From an uncultured Bacilli bacterium (lineage in GTDB: Bacteria > Bacillota_I > Bacilli_A > RF39 > UBA660), in contig CANQLN010000076.1 in the NCBI GenBank assembly GCA_947624695.1, positions 1-5,306 on the forward strand: a DNA stretch of 5,306 nt, given 5' to 3'. Shown piece after piece: positions 1 to 5,013 of the stretch. Under the pieces are notes generated by a model, which worked only from the letters and a program-made list of their open reading frames with translations, was not told the origin of the DNA and ran no database searches. Each line of letters begins with the position of its first letter. The first letter of the stretch is position 1. The translations under genes and the position numbers were made by a program.

Positions 1-183
1 ATTGGTGTTATTATGGGAGAATTTTTAGTAAGTAAACAAGGAATTGGATATCTAATCGTCTATGGTAAACAAGTCTTTAATTTACACTTAGTTATGAGTG
101 GAATTGTCCTACTTGCTTTAATTTCCTATATACTTTATAAATTAATAACTATTTTAGAGAAAAAATTATTAAAGCATATATAA
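1..183 (+). CDS. ABC transporter permease, C-terminal end (SsuC/ThiX-type), partial
   Basis: The frame is open from the first base and stops at TAA 181-183, giving the last 60 residues of a protein that begins outside the window. It reads as the end of an inner-membrane permease of the binding-protein-dependent family that includes SsuC, TauC and ThiX (uptake of sulfonates, nitrate or thiamine precursors). The visible signature is a Gly-Glu-Phe-Leu segment (residues 6-9), then Gly-Ile-Gly-Tyr-Leu-Ile (14-19), followed by a final membrane helix at about 30-49 and a lysine-rich cytoplasmic tail. In this family the corresponding region follows the cytoplasmic loop that contacts the ATPase and forms the last transmembrane segment. 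The substrate cannot be told from this fragment. Partner ATPase and binding-protein genes would be expected to the left. A terminator follows at once, so it is the last gene of its transcript. Confidence 0.8.
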   Translation: MGVIMGEFLVSKQGIGYLIVYGKQVFNLHLVMSGIVLLALISYILYKLITILEKKLLKHI

Positions 184-211
184 AAGCTACCTTTAAAAAG
201 GAGCTTTTTTT
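182..211. terminator. Rho-independent terminator between the convergent permease and dinD genes
   Basis: The hairpin starts inside the permease stop codon. Arms AAAAGCT (182-188) and AGCTTTT (202-208) pair, a single A at 189 bulges, and CCTT (190-193) pairs with AAGG (198-201) around a four-base loop. On the + strand it runs into T205-T211. On the - strand the same hairpin runs into TTTTATAT, so it can also end dinD transcription, whose stop is 33 bases away. The rest of the gap (212-243) is AT-rich and shows nothing else. Confidence 0.85.
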
Positions 212-243
212 GATTATTTATATAATTTTTCTATAAAATTTTC

Positions 244-1086
244 TTACTTTGCATTTTCTATAAATTTCCTTTTCCATTCTTTTTCTATTACTTTTAAACT
301 TTTTTCGGGAGTAGGCATGTCTTCGGGCATAGTTCCACCTAATTCTTTAATTGTTTCTCTTATTTTTGCTCCCACAGCATAGTGTGTATCGTTAGCTTCT
401 AACTCAGTTTTTATATTTTCTCTTTTTAGTTTTTGTTCGGTTTGAGATATTCTAAATAAATTAGCAATAAGTTCCTCACTACCCATATTATCTAATATAT
501 CTTCTCGGTATCGAAGTCCTTTTCTTTTCGCTATATCATTTGCTGTCTCTCCATTATATAATCCTCTATAACCGGCATTATGAAATTTGTCAAAATTTTT
601 AACACCAGCTTCTTTAGCCGCTTGGTTTAAAGAATAATTTCCTTTCCTAGTTAAATTCCTATTATAAAATCTTTTTTCTTCTTCTGTTAATAAACTATAC
701 TCTTTTTCATTAATTTCTTGTTTTCGAGTTTGCACCGCAAAATATGTTTGAGCAAGTGCAATAACTCTTTTTCTACTATCACCATTTTGAGCAATCAAAT
801 AACACGCATATCTTGATAGTTTATAATCTTGAATGGTTTTAACGGCATTTTTAGGCATACTTATCGTTTTGCCGACGTCGGCAAAATGATCCTTTACTAC
901 GTATTTACTTAGTTCGCAAGCACTTTTAGCTTTTTCAATTACTAGTTCAAAATTACTCCATTTAGAATAATCAAGAACTTTCATTAACTCTCTTGCATAC
1001 CAATATTCATGACCATAATCATCAAAATGTTTAATACTTTCAAATATACTTTCATTATATTTTTTTAAATTTCTTTCTTCTTTCAT
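244..1086 (-). CDS. dinD: DNA damage-inducible protein D (DinD)
   Basis: This encodes a 280-residue protein, close to the E. coli DinD length of about 274. DinD is an SOS-induced protein reported to dissociate RecA filaments. The N-terminal half is a BRO-N-like domain: Tyr-Trp-Tyr-Ala-Arg-Glu-Leu (28-34), Lys-Ala-Lys-Ser-Ala-Cys-Glu (52-58), Asp-His-Phe-Ala-Asp (66-70), then the strongly conserved run Leu-Ser-Arg-Tyr-Ala-Cys-Tyr-Leu-Ile-Ala-Gln-Asn-Gly-Asp (90-103) and Ala-Gln-Thr-Tyr-Phe-Ala-Val-Gln-Thr-Arg (112-121). The C-terminal half carries Gly-Leu-Tyr (175-177), Met-Gly-Ser-Glu-Glu-Leu-Ile-Ala-Asn-Leu-Phe (201-211) and Glu-Leu-Gly-Gly-Thr-Met-Pro-Glu (248-255), all matching DinD. I chose ATG 1086-1084 because AGGAGG (1096-1101) lies nine bases upstream. 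The in-frame GTG at 1095 abuts that site and cannot use it. The gene is monocistronic, with its own promoter and a terminator beyond it. Members of this family are often scattered and transferred, and it sits where rplK is common in other genomes. Confidence 0.95.
   Translation of the reverse strand: MKEERNLKKYNESIFESIKHFDDYGHEYWYARELMKVLDYSKWSNFELVIEKAKSACELSKYVVKDHFADVGKTISMPKNAVKTIQDYKLSRYACYLIAQNGDSRKRVIALAQTYFAVQTRKQEINEKEYSLLTEEEKRFYNRNLTRKGNYSLNQAAKEAGVKNFDKFHNAGYRGLYNGETANDIAKRKGLRYREDILDNMGSEELIANLFRISQTEQKLKRENIKTELEANDTHYAVGAKIRETIKELGGTMPEDMPTPEKSLKVIEKEWKRKFIENAK
863..890. repeat. 28-bp near-perfect palindrome inside dinD
   Basis: The central 20 bases, 867-886, read TTTTGCCGACGTCGGCAAAA and are identical to their own reverse complement. 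The symmetry continues after one mismatched pair (866/887) through ATC (863-865) and GAT (888-890), so 13 of 14 pairs match. The core GCCGACGTCGGC is GC-rich in very AT-rich surroundings. In the - frame it encodes Phe-Ala-Asp-Val-Gly-Lys (residues 68-73) with four successive C-ending codons, GCC GAC GTC GGC. As RNA it could fold an 8-bp stem on a four-base loop. No U-tract follows on the - strand, so a terminator is unlikely. Confidence 0.85.
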
Positions 1087-1114
1087 TTTTATCACCCTCC
1101 TGAACTATAAATCA

Positions 1115-1143
1115 ATATTATCATACATTAGTTTGATATGCAA
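1115..1143 (-). promoter_or_regulatory. dinD promoter
   Basis: On the - strand, TTGCAT (-35, 1138-1143) and TAATAT (-10, 1115-1120) are separated by exactly 17 bp. A TG one base before the -10 makes it an extended -10. The start would fall near 1108, leaving a leader of about 20 bases that holds the AGGAGG site. A-rich tracts at 1144-1173 lie where an UP element would be. The spacer holds the palindrome listed separately. Confidence 0.75.
1119..1138. promoter_or_regulatory. Operator-like palindrome in the dinD promoter spacer (LexA-type candidate)
   Basis: The 20-bp dyad reads TATCA-t-AC-atta-GT-t-TGATA: 7 of its 10 pairs match, centred between 1128 and 1129. It fills the spacer and overlaps the -35 by one base and the -10 by two, which is the classic position for a repressor site. 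The inner AC-N4-GT resembles the core of the Bacillota LexA box GAAC-N4-GTTC, but the outer bases differ (ATAC-N4-GTTT here). Because dinD is LexA-controlled in E. coli, a diverged LexA site is the simplest reading. An unrelated repressor is possible. Confidence 0.55.
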
Positions 1144-1168
1144 CTCTTTTTTAAATATTTTTTTAACT

Positions 1169-1198
1169 TTTTTAATTTATATCTTTTTAAATTAAAAA
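1169..1198. repeat. AT-only inverted repeat between nusG terminator and dinD promoter
   Basis: TTTTTAATTT (1169-1178) pairs perfectly with AAATTAAAAA (1189-1198) around a 10-base loop. It contains no G or C in the stem. It may be a weak second terminator after nusG, part of curved DNA upstream of the dinD promoter, or a consequence of base composition. Confidence 0.45.
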
Positions 1199-1203
1199 GC
1201 ATA

Positions 1204-1228
1204 GAAAAACTACCCAAAAGGCAGCTCT
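1204..1228 (-). terminator. Rho-independent terminator of secE-nusG
   Basis: On the - strand CTGCC (1224-1220) pairs with GGTAG (1214-1210), including one G-U pair, around a five-base loop, and five U (1209-1205) follow. Wobble and A-U pairs can extend the stem outward by four. On the + strand the same stem has an A-C mismatch, so the - strand is favoured. It begins nine bases after the nusG stop. Confidence 0.8.
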
Positions 1229-1236
1229 ATTTTTAT

Positions 1237-1770
1237 TTAATTTTTGCTTACTTGGAACAATTCAACATCAACACTAGTTTCTTGACCAAACAAGTCGATA
1301 ATAATATTTAAACGATTATTTTCAGTATCAATGTTATCAACACGACCCATCATACCTTTGAATGGTCCATCGATAATACTTACACTATCACCAACTTTTA
1401 AGTCATCTTCCACATTAACTCTACTCATACCCATATTAACTAAGATACGATCAATTTCTTGCGGAAGTAATGGGGTTGGTTTAGCACCCTTACCACTAGA
1501 TCCGATAAAGCCCGTAACTCCTGGAGTATTTCTAACAATATACCAAGCTTCATCAGACATAATCATTTCCACTAAAATATAACCAGGGAACATTTTTTTT
1601 ACTTTTTCTTTTTTTACGCCATCTTTAACTTCAACTTCTTTAGTTTCAGGAATTACAATACGAAAAATATAATCTTGCATTCCCATTGATTCTATTTTAG
1701 CTTCTAATTTTTCTTTAACTTTGCTTTCATGTCCAGAATAAGTATTTACTACATACCATAATTTGTCCAT
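1237..1770 (-). CDS. nusG: Transcription termination/antitermination factor NusG
   Basis: This encodes a 177-residue protein of normal length for bacterial NusG (Spt5 family), which binds RNA polymerase during elongation, modulates pausing and termination, and can link the polymerase to the ribosome or to Rho. The NGN domain spans about residues 4-110, with Trp-Tyr-Val-Val-Asn-Thr-Tyr-Ser-Gly (5-13), Phe-Pro-Gly-Tyr-Ile-Leu-Val-Glu (61-68) and Val-Arg-Asn-Thr-Pro-Gly-Val-Thr-Gly-Phe (79-88). The KOW domain follows a short linker: Val-Gly-Asp (126-128), Asp-Gly-Pro-Phe (134-137), and Leu-Phe-Gly-Gln-Glu-Thr (160-165), where Gln replaces the common Arg. The start ATG overlaps the secE stop by one base (TAATG), so the two are probably translationally coupled. 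An AAAGGGG site (1782-1788) lies 11 bases upstream. The terminator right after it means rplK and rplA, its frequent neighbours, are not co-transcribed here. Confidence 0.98.
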   Translation of the reverse strand: MDKLWYVVNTYSGHESKVKEKLEAKIESMGMQDYIFRIVIPETKEVEVKDGVKKEKVKKMFPGYILVEMIMSDEAWYIVRNTPGVTGFIGSSGKGAKPTPLLPQEIDRILVNMGMSRVNVEDDLKVGDSVSIIDGPFKGMMGRVDNIDTENNRLNIIIDLFGQETSVDVELFQVSKN

Positions 1771-2012
1771 TAATTAAACAACCCCTTTATATAAGCTAAT
1801 ATCATATTTAAGAGTTCAAAGAAAATAATTAAAATAATACAGAATATAACCGTAGCTATAGTATATTTAACTATTTCTTTCGCTGTAGGCCATTTTACTA
1901 ATTTCATTTCTTTTTTAAGGCCTTTAGCAAGACTTTCTTTTTTAGTTTTCGGCTTCTTTTCTGTTACTTTCTTTGTTTTCTTATCCTTCTTTTCCTTTAC
2001 TTCTTTAGCCAT
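1770..2012 (-). CDS. secE: Preprotein translocase subunit SecE
   Basis: This encodes an 80-residue single-pass protein, the small essential subunit that clamps SecY in the protein-conducting channel. The first 30 residues are an extremely lysine-rich cytoplasmic tail. Next comes the amphipathic helix with the family signature Leu-Lys-Lys-Glu-Met-Lys-Leu-Val-Lys-Trp-Pro-Thr (32-43), where the Trp-Pro pair is the SecE hallmark. One membrane helix follows at about 51-74 (Thr-Ile-Ala-Thr-Val-Ile-Phe and a run of Ile/Leu/Phe). This is the short, one-helix form found in most bacteria, not the three-helix form of E. coli. The start is well set: AGGAGG (2019-2024) is six bases before the ATG. It is the first gene of secE-nusG. 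The rpmG gene often found upstream is absent. Confidence 0.97.
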   Translation of the reverse strand: MAKEVKEKKDKKTKKVTEKKPKTKKESLAKGLKKEMKLVKWPTAKEIVKYTIATVIFCIILIIFFELLNMILAYIKGLFN

Positions 2013-2039
2013 TTTTAACCTCCTAATTTTTTTTCAATT

Positions 2040-2057
2040 AAAAAACACTTTCGTGTT
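2040..2057 (-). promoter_or_regulatory. Stem-loop at the predicted 5' end of the secE-nusG mRNA
   Basis: On the - strand AACAC (2057-2053) and GTGTT (2048-2044) pair around a GAAA tetraloop and lead into further U residues to 2040. The predicted transcription start from the promoter at 2065-2093 is G at about 2058, so the hairpin would be the first thing transcribed. It could cap and stabilise the message. Being followed by U residues, it could also act as a weak terminator for read-through from the gene upstream, or as an attenuator. The stem is only 5 bp. Confidence 0.5.
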
Positions 2058-2064
2058 CATTAAT

Positions 2065-2093
2065 AATATAGCATATTTATATATCTTATGCAA
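2065..2093 (-). promoter_or_regulatory. secE-nusG promoter
   Basis: On the - strand, TTGCAT (2088-2093) is followed after 17 bp by TATATT (2065-2070), with TG at the extended -10 position (TGCTATATT). The -35 box starts seven bases after the stop of the upstream gene. The leader to the secE ATG is about 46 bases. Confidence 0.75.
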
Positions 2094-2100
2094 GTAAATT

Positions 2101-2325
2101 TTAGCGATTTCTTCCTTGTTGTTTATTTTCATTACGAAGATGCTCTAAAACATCATAATGAGGATCATTCATAATATGACGAATAGAATTAATGTAGGTA
2201 ACAACTTGACTCTTATAAGCAAAGCAAGCTGGACTATTAATCATTTTTATAGCCTCTTCTTCACTTCTTCCTAAAGCAATTAAATATTCCATTAATTCTT
2301 CGTTAGTAATCTCTTCTCCTGGCAT
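2101..2325 (-). CDS. Hypothetical protein, 74 residues
   Basis: I do not recognise this family. The protein looks soluble, with no signal peptide or membrane segment. It has an acidic N-terminal part (Glu-Glu-Ile-Thr-Asn-Glu-Glu, 4-10), a predicted helix pair with the small-helical-domain look of UBA-like folds (Leu-Met-Glu-Tyr-Leu-Ile-Ala-Leu-Gly, 11-19; Ser-Glu-Glu-Glu-Ala-Ile, 21-26), one cysteine (34), a second helical stretch (40-63) and a basic, Asn/Gln-rich tail (64-74). It is probably a real gene: a near-consensus promoter lies just upstream, a GGGAG site is nine bases before the ATG, and it fills the space between ffh and the secE promoter without overlap. It is on the strand of its neighbours, so it can also be reached by read-through from ffh. 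Its position between SRP and SecE genes suggests, but does not show, a link to export or to ribosome-associated work. Confidence 0.75.
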   Translation of the reverse strand: MPGEEITNEELMEYLIALGRSEEEAIKMINSPACFAYKSQVVTYINSIRHIMNDPHYDVLEHLRNENKQQGRNR

Positions 2326-2351
2326 ATATTACCGCTCCCTTCAAGGAACAT

Positions 2352-2380
2352 ATTTTAATCTAGGAATATTTAAATGTCAA
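2352..2380 (-). promoter_or_regulatory. Promoter of the 74-residue gene
   Basis: On the - strand, a perfect TTGACA (-35, 2375-2380) and TAAAAT (-10, 2352-2357) are spaced by 17 bp. The -35 begins three bases after the ffh stop. No hairpin terminator follows ffh, so this promoter probably adds to read-through from the ftsY operon. It is the closest match to the sigma-A consensus in the window. Confidence 0.8.
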
Positions 2381-2383
2381 TAA

Positions 2384-3691
2384 TTAAAAAGGCATCTTCA
2401 TTTTACCATTATTCATTTGTTTCATCATTTCTTTCATCATTTCAAATTGTTTTAAAAGACGATTAACTTCTTCGACACTTCGACCACTACCTTTCGCAAT
2501 TCTTTGCTTTCTAGTAGCTTTTAAAACTTCGGGATGCTTTCTTTCATAAGGAGTCATAGATAAAATGATTGCTTCCACATGTGCCATATCTTTAGGATTA
2601 ATCGAAATATTATTTAAGCCCATGCTTCTAGCTTGGGGTAACATTTTAATAATATTTTCTAATGGTCCTAATTTTTTTATTTGTTTAAAAGTAGTTAAGA
2701 AATCTTCTAAATCAAAAGTACCGCGTTGCATTTTCTTAGCTTGTTCTCTAGCTTCATCTTCAGAAACAATTCCTTCAACTTTTTCAGCGATAGATAAAAT
2801 ATCACCCATGTCTAAAATTCTTTCCGCCATTCTAACGGGATAGAATTCACTTAAGCCATCCATTTTTTCGGAATCACCAACAAATTTAATCGGAACATTA
2901 GTAAGATGTCTTAAAGAAAGCGCTACTCCTCCTTTAGTATCTCCATCCATCTTAGTTAAAATGCAACCAGATAATTTTAAACTATCATTAAATCCGGTAA
3001 TAACATTAATGGCATCTTGACCCATCATCGCATCAATAACGAGTAAAGTTTCATTTAATTTAATATTGTCTTCAATTTCTTTTAATTCATTCATTAATTG
3101 TTCATCTATTTGTAAACGACCAGCCGTATCGATAATCACATAATCTAATTTCTCATTTTTAGCATAACTAATTCCATCTTGTACAATTTCTAAAACACTT
3201 TTACCTTCTTCGGTAAAAACCGGAATATTTAAAGAAGAGGCAATATCTTGTAATTGCCTAATCGCAGCAGGACGATAAATATCACCCGCAATTAAAAGTG
3301 GTTTCCGGTTATACTTCTTTCTTAAAATATTAGCAAGTTTTCCCGCCGTCGTTGTTTTACCACTACCTTGAAGACCACATAACATAATAACTACAAAGTT
3401 TTCTTTAACTTCTAAAGGAGTATATTCTCCTCCTAAAAGAGATACTAATTCATCCTTAACAATTTTGATAAAAACTTCATCCGGTTTTAAACTTTTCGAA
3501 ACTTCTTCTCCTAAGGCTTTTTCTTTAACATTTGCCACAAATTCTTTAACAACGGTATAGTTAACATCAGCTTCTAGTAAAGCTAAGCGAATTTCTTTCA
3601 TCGCATCATTAATATTTTCTTCAGTAATTTTGCCCATTCCCCGAATATTTTTAATCGCTTTACTAATTCGGTCTCCCATATATTCAAACAT
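2384..3691 (-). CDS. ffh: Signal recognition particle protein Ffh (SRP54 GTPase)
   Basis: This encodes a 435-residue GTPase that, with the small SRP RNA, binds signal sequences emerging from the ribosome and delivers them to FtsY at the membrane. The N domain (1-95) has Ala-Leu-Leu-Glu-Ala-Asp-Val (37-43). The G domain has the P-loop Gly-Leu-Gln-Gly-Ser-Gly-Lys-Thr (106-113), Asp-Ile-Tyr-Arg-Pro-Ala-Ala (137-143), Asp-Thr-Ala-Gly-Arg (188-192), Thr-Lys-Met-Asp-Gly-Asp (246-251) and a closing Gly-Asp-Ser-Glu-Lys-Met-Asp (272-278). The M domain (about 300-435) carries the RNA-binding helices, with Arg-Ile-Ala-Lys-Gly-Ser-Gly-Arg-Ser (397-405), and a methionine-rich end. The length is typical for Bacillota. 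The start follows the ylxM stop by four bases, and its AAGGAG site (3701-3706) lies within the last codons of ylxM, so translation is coupled. The SRP RNA gene is not in this window. Confidence 0.99.
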   Translation of the reverse strand: MFEYMGDRISKAIKNIRGMGKITEENINDAMKEIRLALLEADVNYTVVKEFVANVKEKALGEEVSKSLKPDEVFIKIVKDELVSLLGGEYTPLEVKENFVVIMLCGLQGSGKTTTAGKLANILRKKYNRKPLLIAGDIYRPAAIRQLQDIASSLNIPVFTEEGKSVLEIVQDGISYAKNEKLDYVIIDTAGRLQIDEQLMNELKEIEDNIKLNETLLVIDAMMGQDAINVITGFNDSLKLSGCILTKMDGDTKGGVALSLRHLTNVPIKFVGDSEKMDGLSEFYPVRMAERILDMGDILSIAEKVEGIVSEDEAREQAKKMQRGTFDLEDFLTTFKQIKKLGPLENIIKMLPQARSMGLNNISINPKDMAHVEAIILSMTPYERKHPEVLKATRKQRIAKGSGRSVEEVNRLLKQFEMMKEMMKQMNNGKMKMPF

Positions 3692-3695
3692 AATA

Positions 3696-4001
3696 TTATT
3701 CTCCTTTTAAAATATCTTCAATTTCTTTTTTAATTAAATTAATATTGTCTAGTTCTAAAACTTTCTCTAATTTAAGATTATTAGAAACAATTTTTAATTT
3801 ATTTTCATAATTAGCAAGTTTATTTTCCACATTTTTAATAATAGATCCTACGCGGGATTTGGAAATGCCTTTTAATTCTGCAATTTCTTGCATCGTTAAA
3901 TTTTCTCCATAATATAAATCAAATATCTCCCGATTATTTTCTTTAATTAAATCTTTATAGATTAAAAACAAGGCATTATAATATTCAAATTTATTCATCA
4001 T
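3696..4001 (-). CDS. ylxM: YlxM family (UPF0122) helix-turn-helix protein
   Basis: This encodes a 101-residue helical protein between ftsY and ffh, the usual place of ylxM in Bacillota. The fold resembles sigma-factor region 4: Phe-Asp-Leu-Tyr-Tyr-Gly-Glu-Asn-Leu-Thr (27-36), then a helix-turn-helix of Met-Gln-Glu-Ile-Ala-Glu (37-42) and Gly-Ile-Ser-Lys-Ser-Arg-Val (45-51). Members are thought to modulate the SRP pathway, and the streptococcal homologue has been reported to bind SRP components. The second helix is unusual: the family commonly reads Ser-Arg-Gln-Ala-Val, whereas this protein has Ser-Lys-Ser-Arg-Val-Gly-Ser. The tail after residue 70 is Lys/Leu/Asn-rich and not clearly conserved. 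The ATG overlaps the ftsY stop (ATGA, four bases). The next codon is also ATG, and the AAGGA site (4008-4012) suits either, so the protein may be one residue shorter. Confidence 0.9.
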   Translation of the reverse strand: MMNKFEYYNALFLIYKDLIKENNREIFDLYYGENLTMQEIAELKGISKSRVGSIIKNVENKLANYENKLKIVSNNLKLEKVLELDNINLIKKEIEDILKGE

Positions 4002-4990
4002 ACCATATCCTTAAATAAACCATAGATATAATTTTCAATATCAAAAGGTTTTAAATCAGTCATCTTTTCGCCTAAACCGATAAATTTAACCGGTAAATTA
4101 ACTTCTTCTTTAATGGCTAAAACTATACCACCTTTAGCTGTTCCATCTAGTTTAGTTAAAACGATTCCCGTAATATTAGTAATTTCTTTAAAACTCTTAG
4201 CTTGCATAATTCCATTTTGACCTGTTGAAGCATCAATAACCAATAAAGTTTCATGGGGAGCCCCCGCAATATGACTACTGATAACTTTATTAATTTTTTC
4301 AAGTTCCTTCATTAAATTAACTTTATTTTGAAGTCTTCCCGCCGTATCGATTAAAACAATATCAACATTTTCTTCCTTCGCTTTTACAAGGCCATCATAA
4401 ATAACACTAGCAGGATCACTACCCTCTTTACCATAGAATAAAGACTTGGTTCTATCGGCCCATATTTCTAATTGATTAACAGCCCCCGCTCTAAAGGTAT
4501 CCCCCGCAATCATCATAACTTTATGGCCTTCACTTACATATTTATGAGCAAGCTTCGCAATAGTGGTTGTCTTTCCAACACCATTAACTCCCACCATTAA
4601 AATAACAGTTGGTCCATCTTCATTCATTTTAATTTTATCTGATAAACTTTCACCTTCAACATAAATAATTAAAAGTTCATCCACAATAACTTCTTTTAAA
4701 TAACTAGTATCGGTAATATTTTCATGTTTAACTCGGTCTCTTAATTTGTCCATAAATTTCATGACAGTATTAACTCCAATGTCGGCCATTATTAATATGC
4801 TTTCTAATTCTTCAAAATATTCTTCAGATACTTTCGTATATTTAATTCCTAAAATATTTAATTTCGAAATAAAATCTTCTCGCGTCTTTTTTAAACCTTC
4901 ATCATAATCTTTAATTTCTTCTTTTTCCGAAATATCTTCTACTTCTTCTTTTTTACTTACTATCTTCTTTAATTTATCAAATAGTCCCAT
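3998..4990 (-). CDS. ftsY: Signal recognition particle receptor FtsY
   Basis: This encodes a 330-residue SRP receptor GTPase that pairs with Ffh at the membrane, hands the ribosome to SecYEG, and separates after mutual GTP hydrolysis. It begins with the amphipathic membrane-binding helix Met-Gly-Leu-Phe-Asp-Lys-Leu-Lys-Lys-Ile. A short acidic linker follows (15-31), so the A domain is minimal, as usual in Bacillota. The NG domain holds Gly-Val-Asn-Gly-Val-Gly-Lys-Thr (134-141), Asp-Thr-Phe-Arg-Ala-Gly-Ala (164-170), Asp-Thr-Ala-Gly-Arg-Leu-Gln-Asn-Lys (215-223), Thr-Lys-Leu-Asp-Gly (279-283) and Gly-Leu-Gly-Glu-Lys-Met-Thr-Asp-Leu (305-313). An in-frame upstream ATG (5038) would add 16 residues with no family match. 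ATG 4990 has AGAGGTGA at 4996-5003 and gives the conserved start. The stop is TGA. It is the first gene of ftsY-ylxM-ffh; smc and rnc, often upstream, are replaced by a divergent gene. Confidence 0.98.
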   Translation of the reverse strand: MGLFDKLKKIVSKKEEVEDISEKEEIKDYDEGLKKTREDFISKLNILGIKYTKVSEEYFEELESILIMADIGVNTVMKFMDKLRDRVKHENITDTSYLKEVIVDELLIIYVEGESLSDKIKMNEDGPTVILMVGVNGVGKTTTIAKLAHKYVSEGHKVMMIAGDTFRAGAVNQLEIWADRTKSLFYGKEGSDPASVIYDGLVKAKEENVDIVLIDTAGRLQNKVNLMKELEKINKVISSHIAGAPHETLLVIDASTGQNGIMQAKSFKEITNITGIVLTKLDGTAKGGIVLAIKEEVNLPVKFIGLGEKMTDLKPFDIENYIYGLFKDMV

Positions 4991-5013
4991 AAATCTCACC
5001 TCTTTAATCATAT

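Noticed and set aside
1087..1095. A GTG start adding three residues to DinD
   Set aside because: The GTG abuts the AGGAGG box, leaving no spacing. The ATG at 1086 has ideal spacing.
1331..1582. An 83-codon open frame on the + strand
   Set aside because: It lies wholly within nusG on the opposite strand, has no ribosome-binding site, and its translation resembles no protein. It is a shadow of nusG.
2338..2350. A small hairpin (UUCCU/AGGGA) that could hide the ribosome-binding site of the 74-residue gene
   Set aside because: It has a three-base loop and a five-pair stem with a wobble, and the predicted transcript start near 2345 would remove part of the left arm.
2565..2843. A 92-codon open frame on the + strand
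   Set aside because: It lies within ffh on the opposite strand and shows no promoter, ribosome-binding site or family features. It is a shadow.
2384..3691. Ffh substitutions in the closing G motif (Gly-Asp-Ser-Glu-Lys) and in Arg-Ile-Leu-Asp-Met-Gly-Asp as signs of a non-canonical SRP
   Set aside because: E. coli Ffh also has Ser at the Gly-X-Ser-Glu-Lys position, and all nucleotide-binding and RNA-binding motifs are intact. The changes look like ordinary divergence.
5007..5012. TATGAT as a -10 box for ftsY
   Set aside because: Transcription would start within the Shine-Dalgarno site and no matching -35 lies at 16-18 bp.
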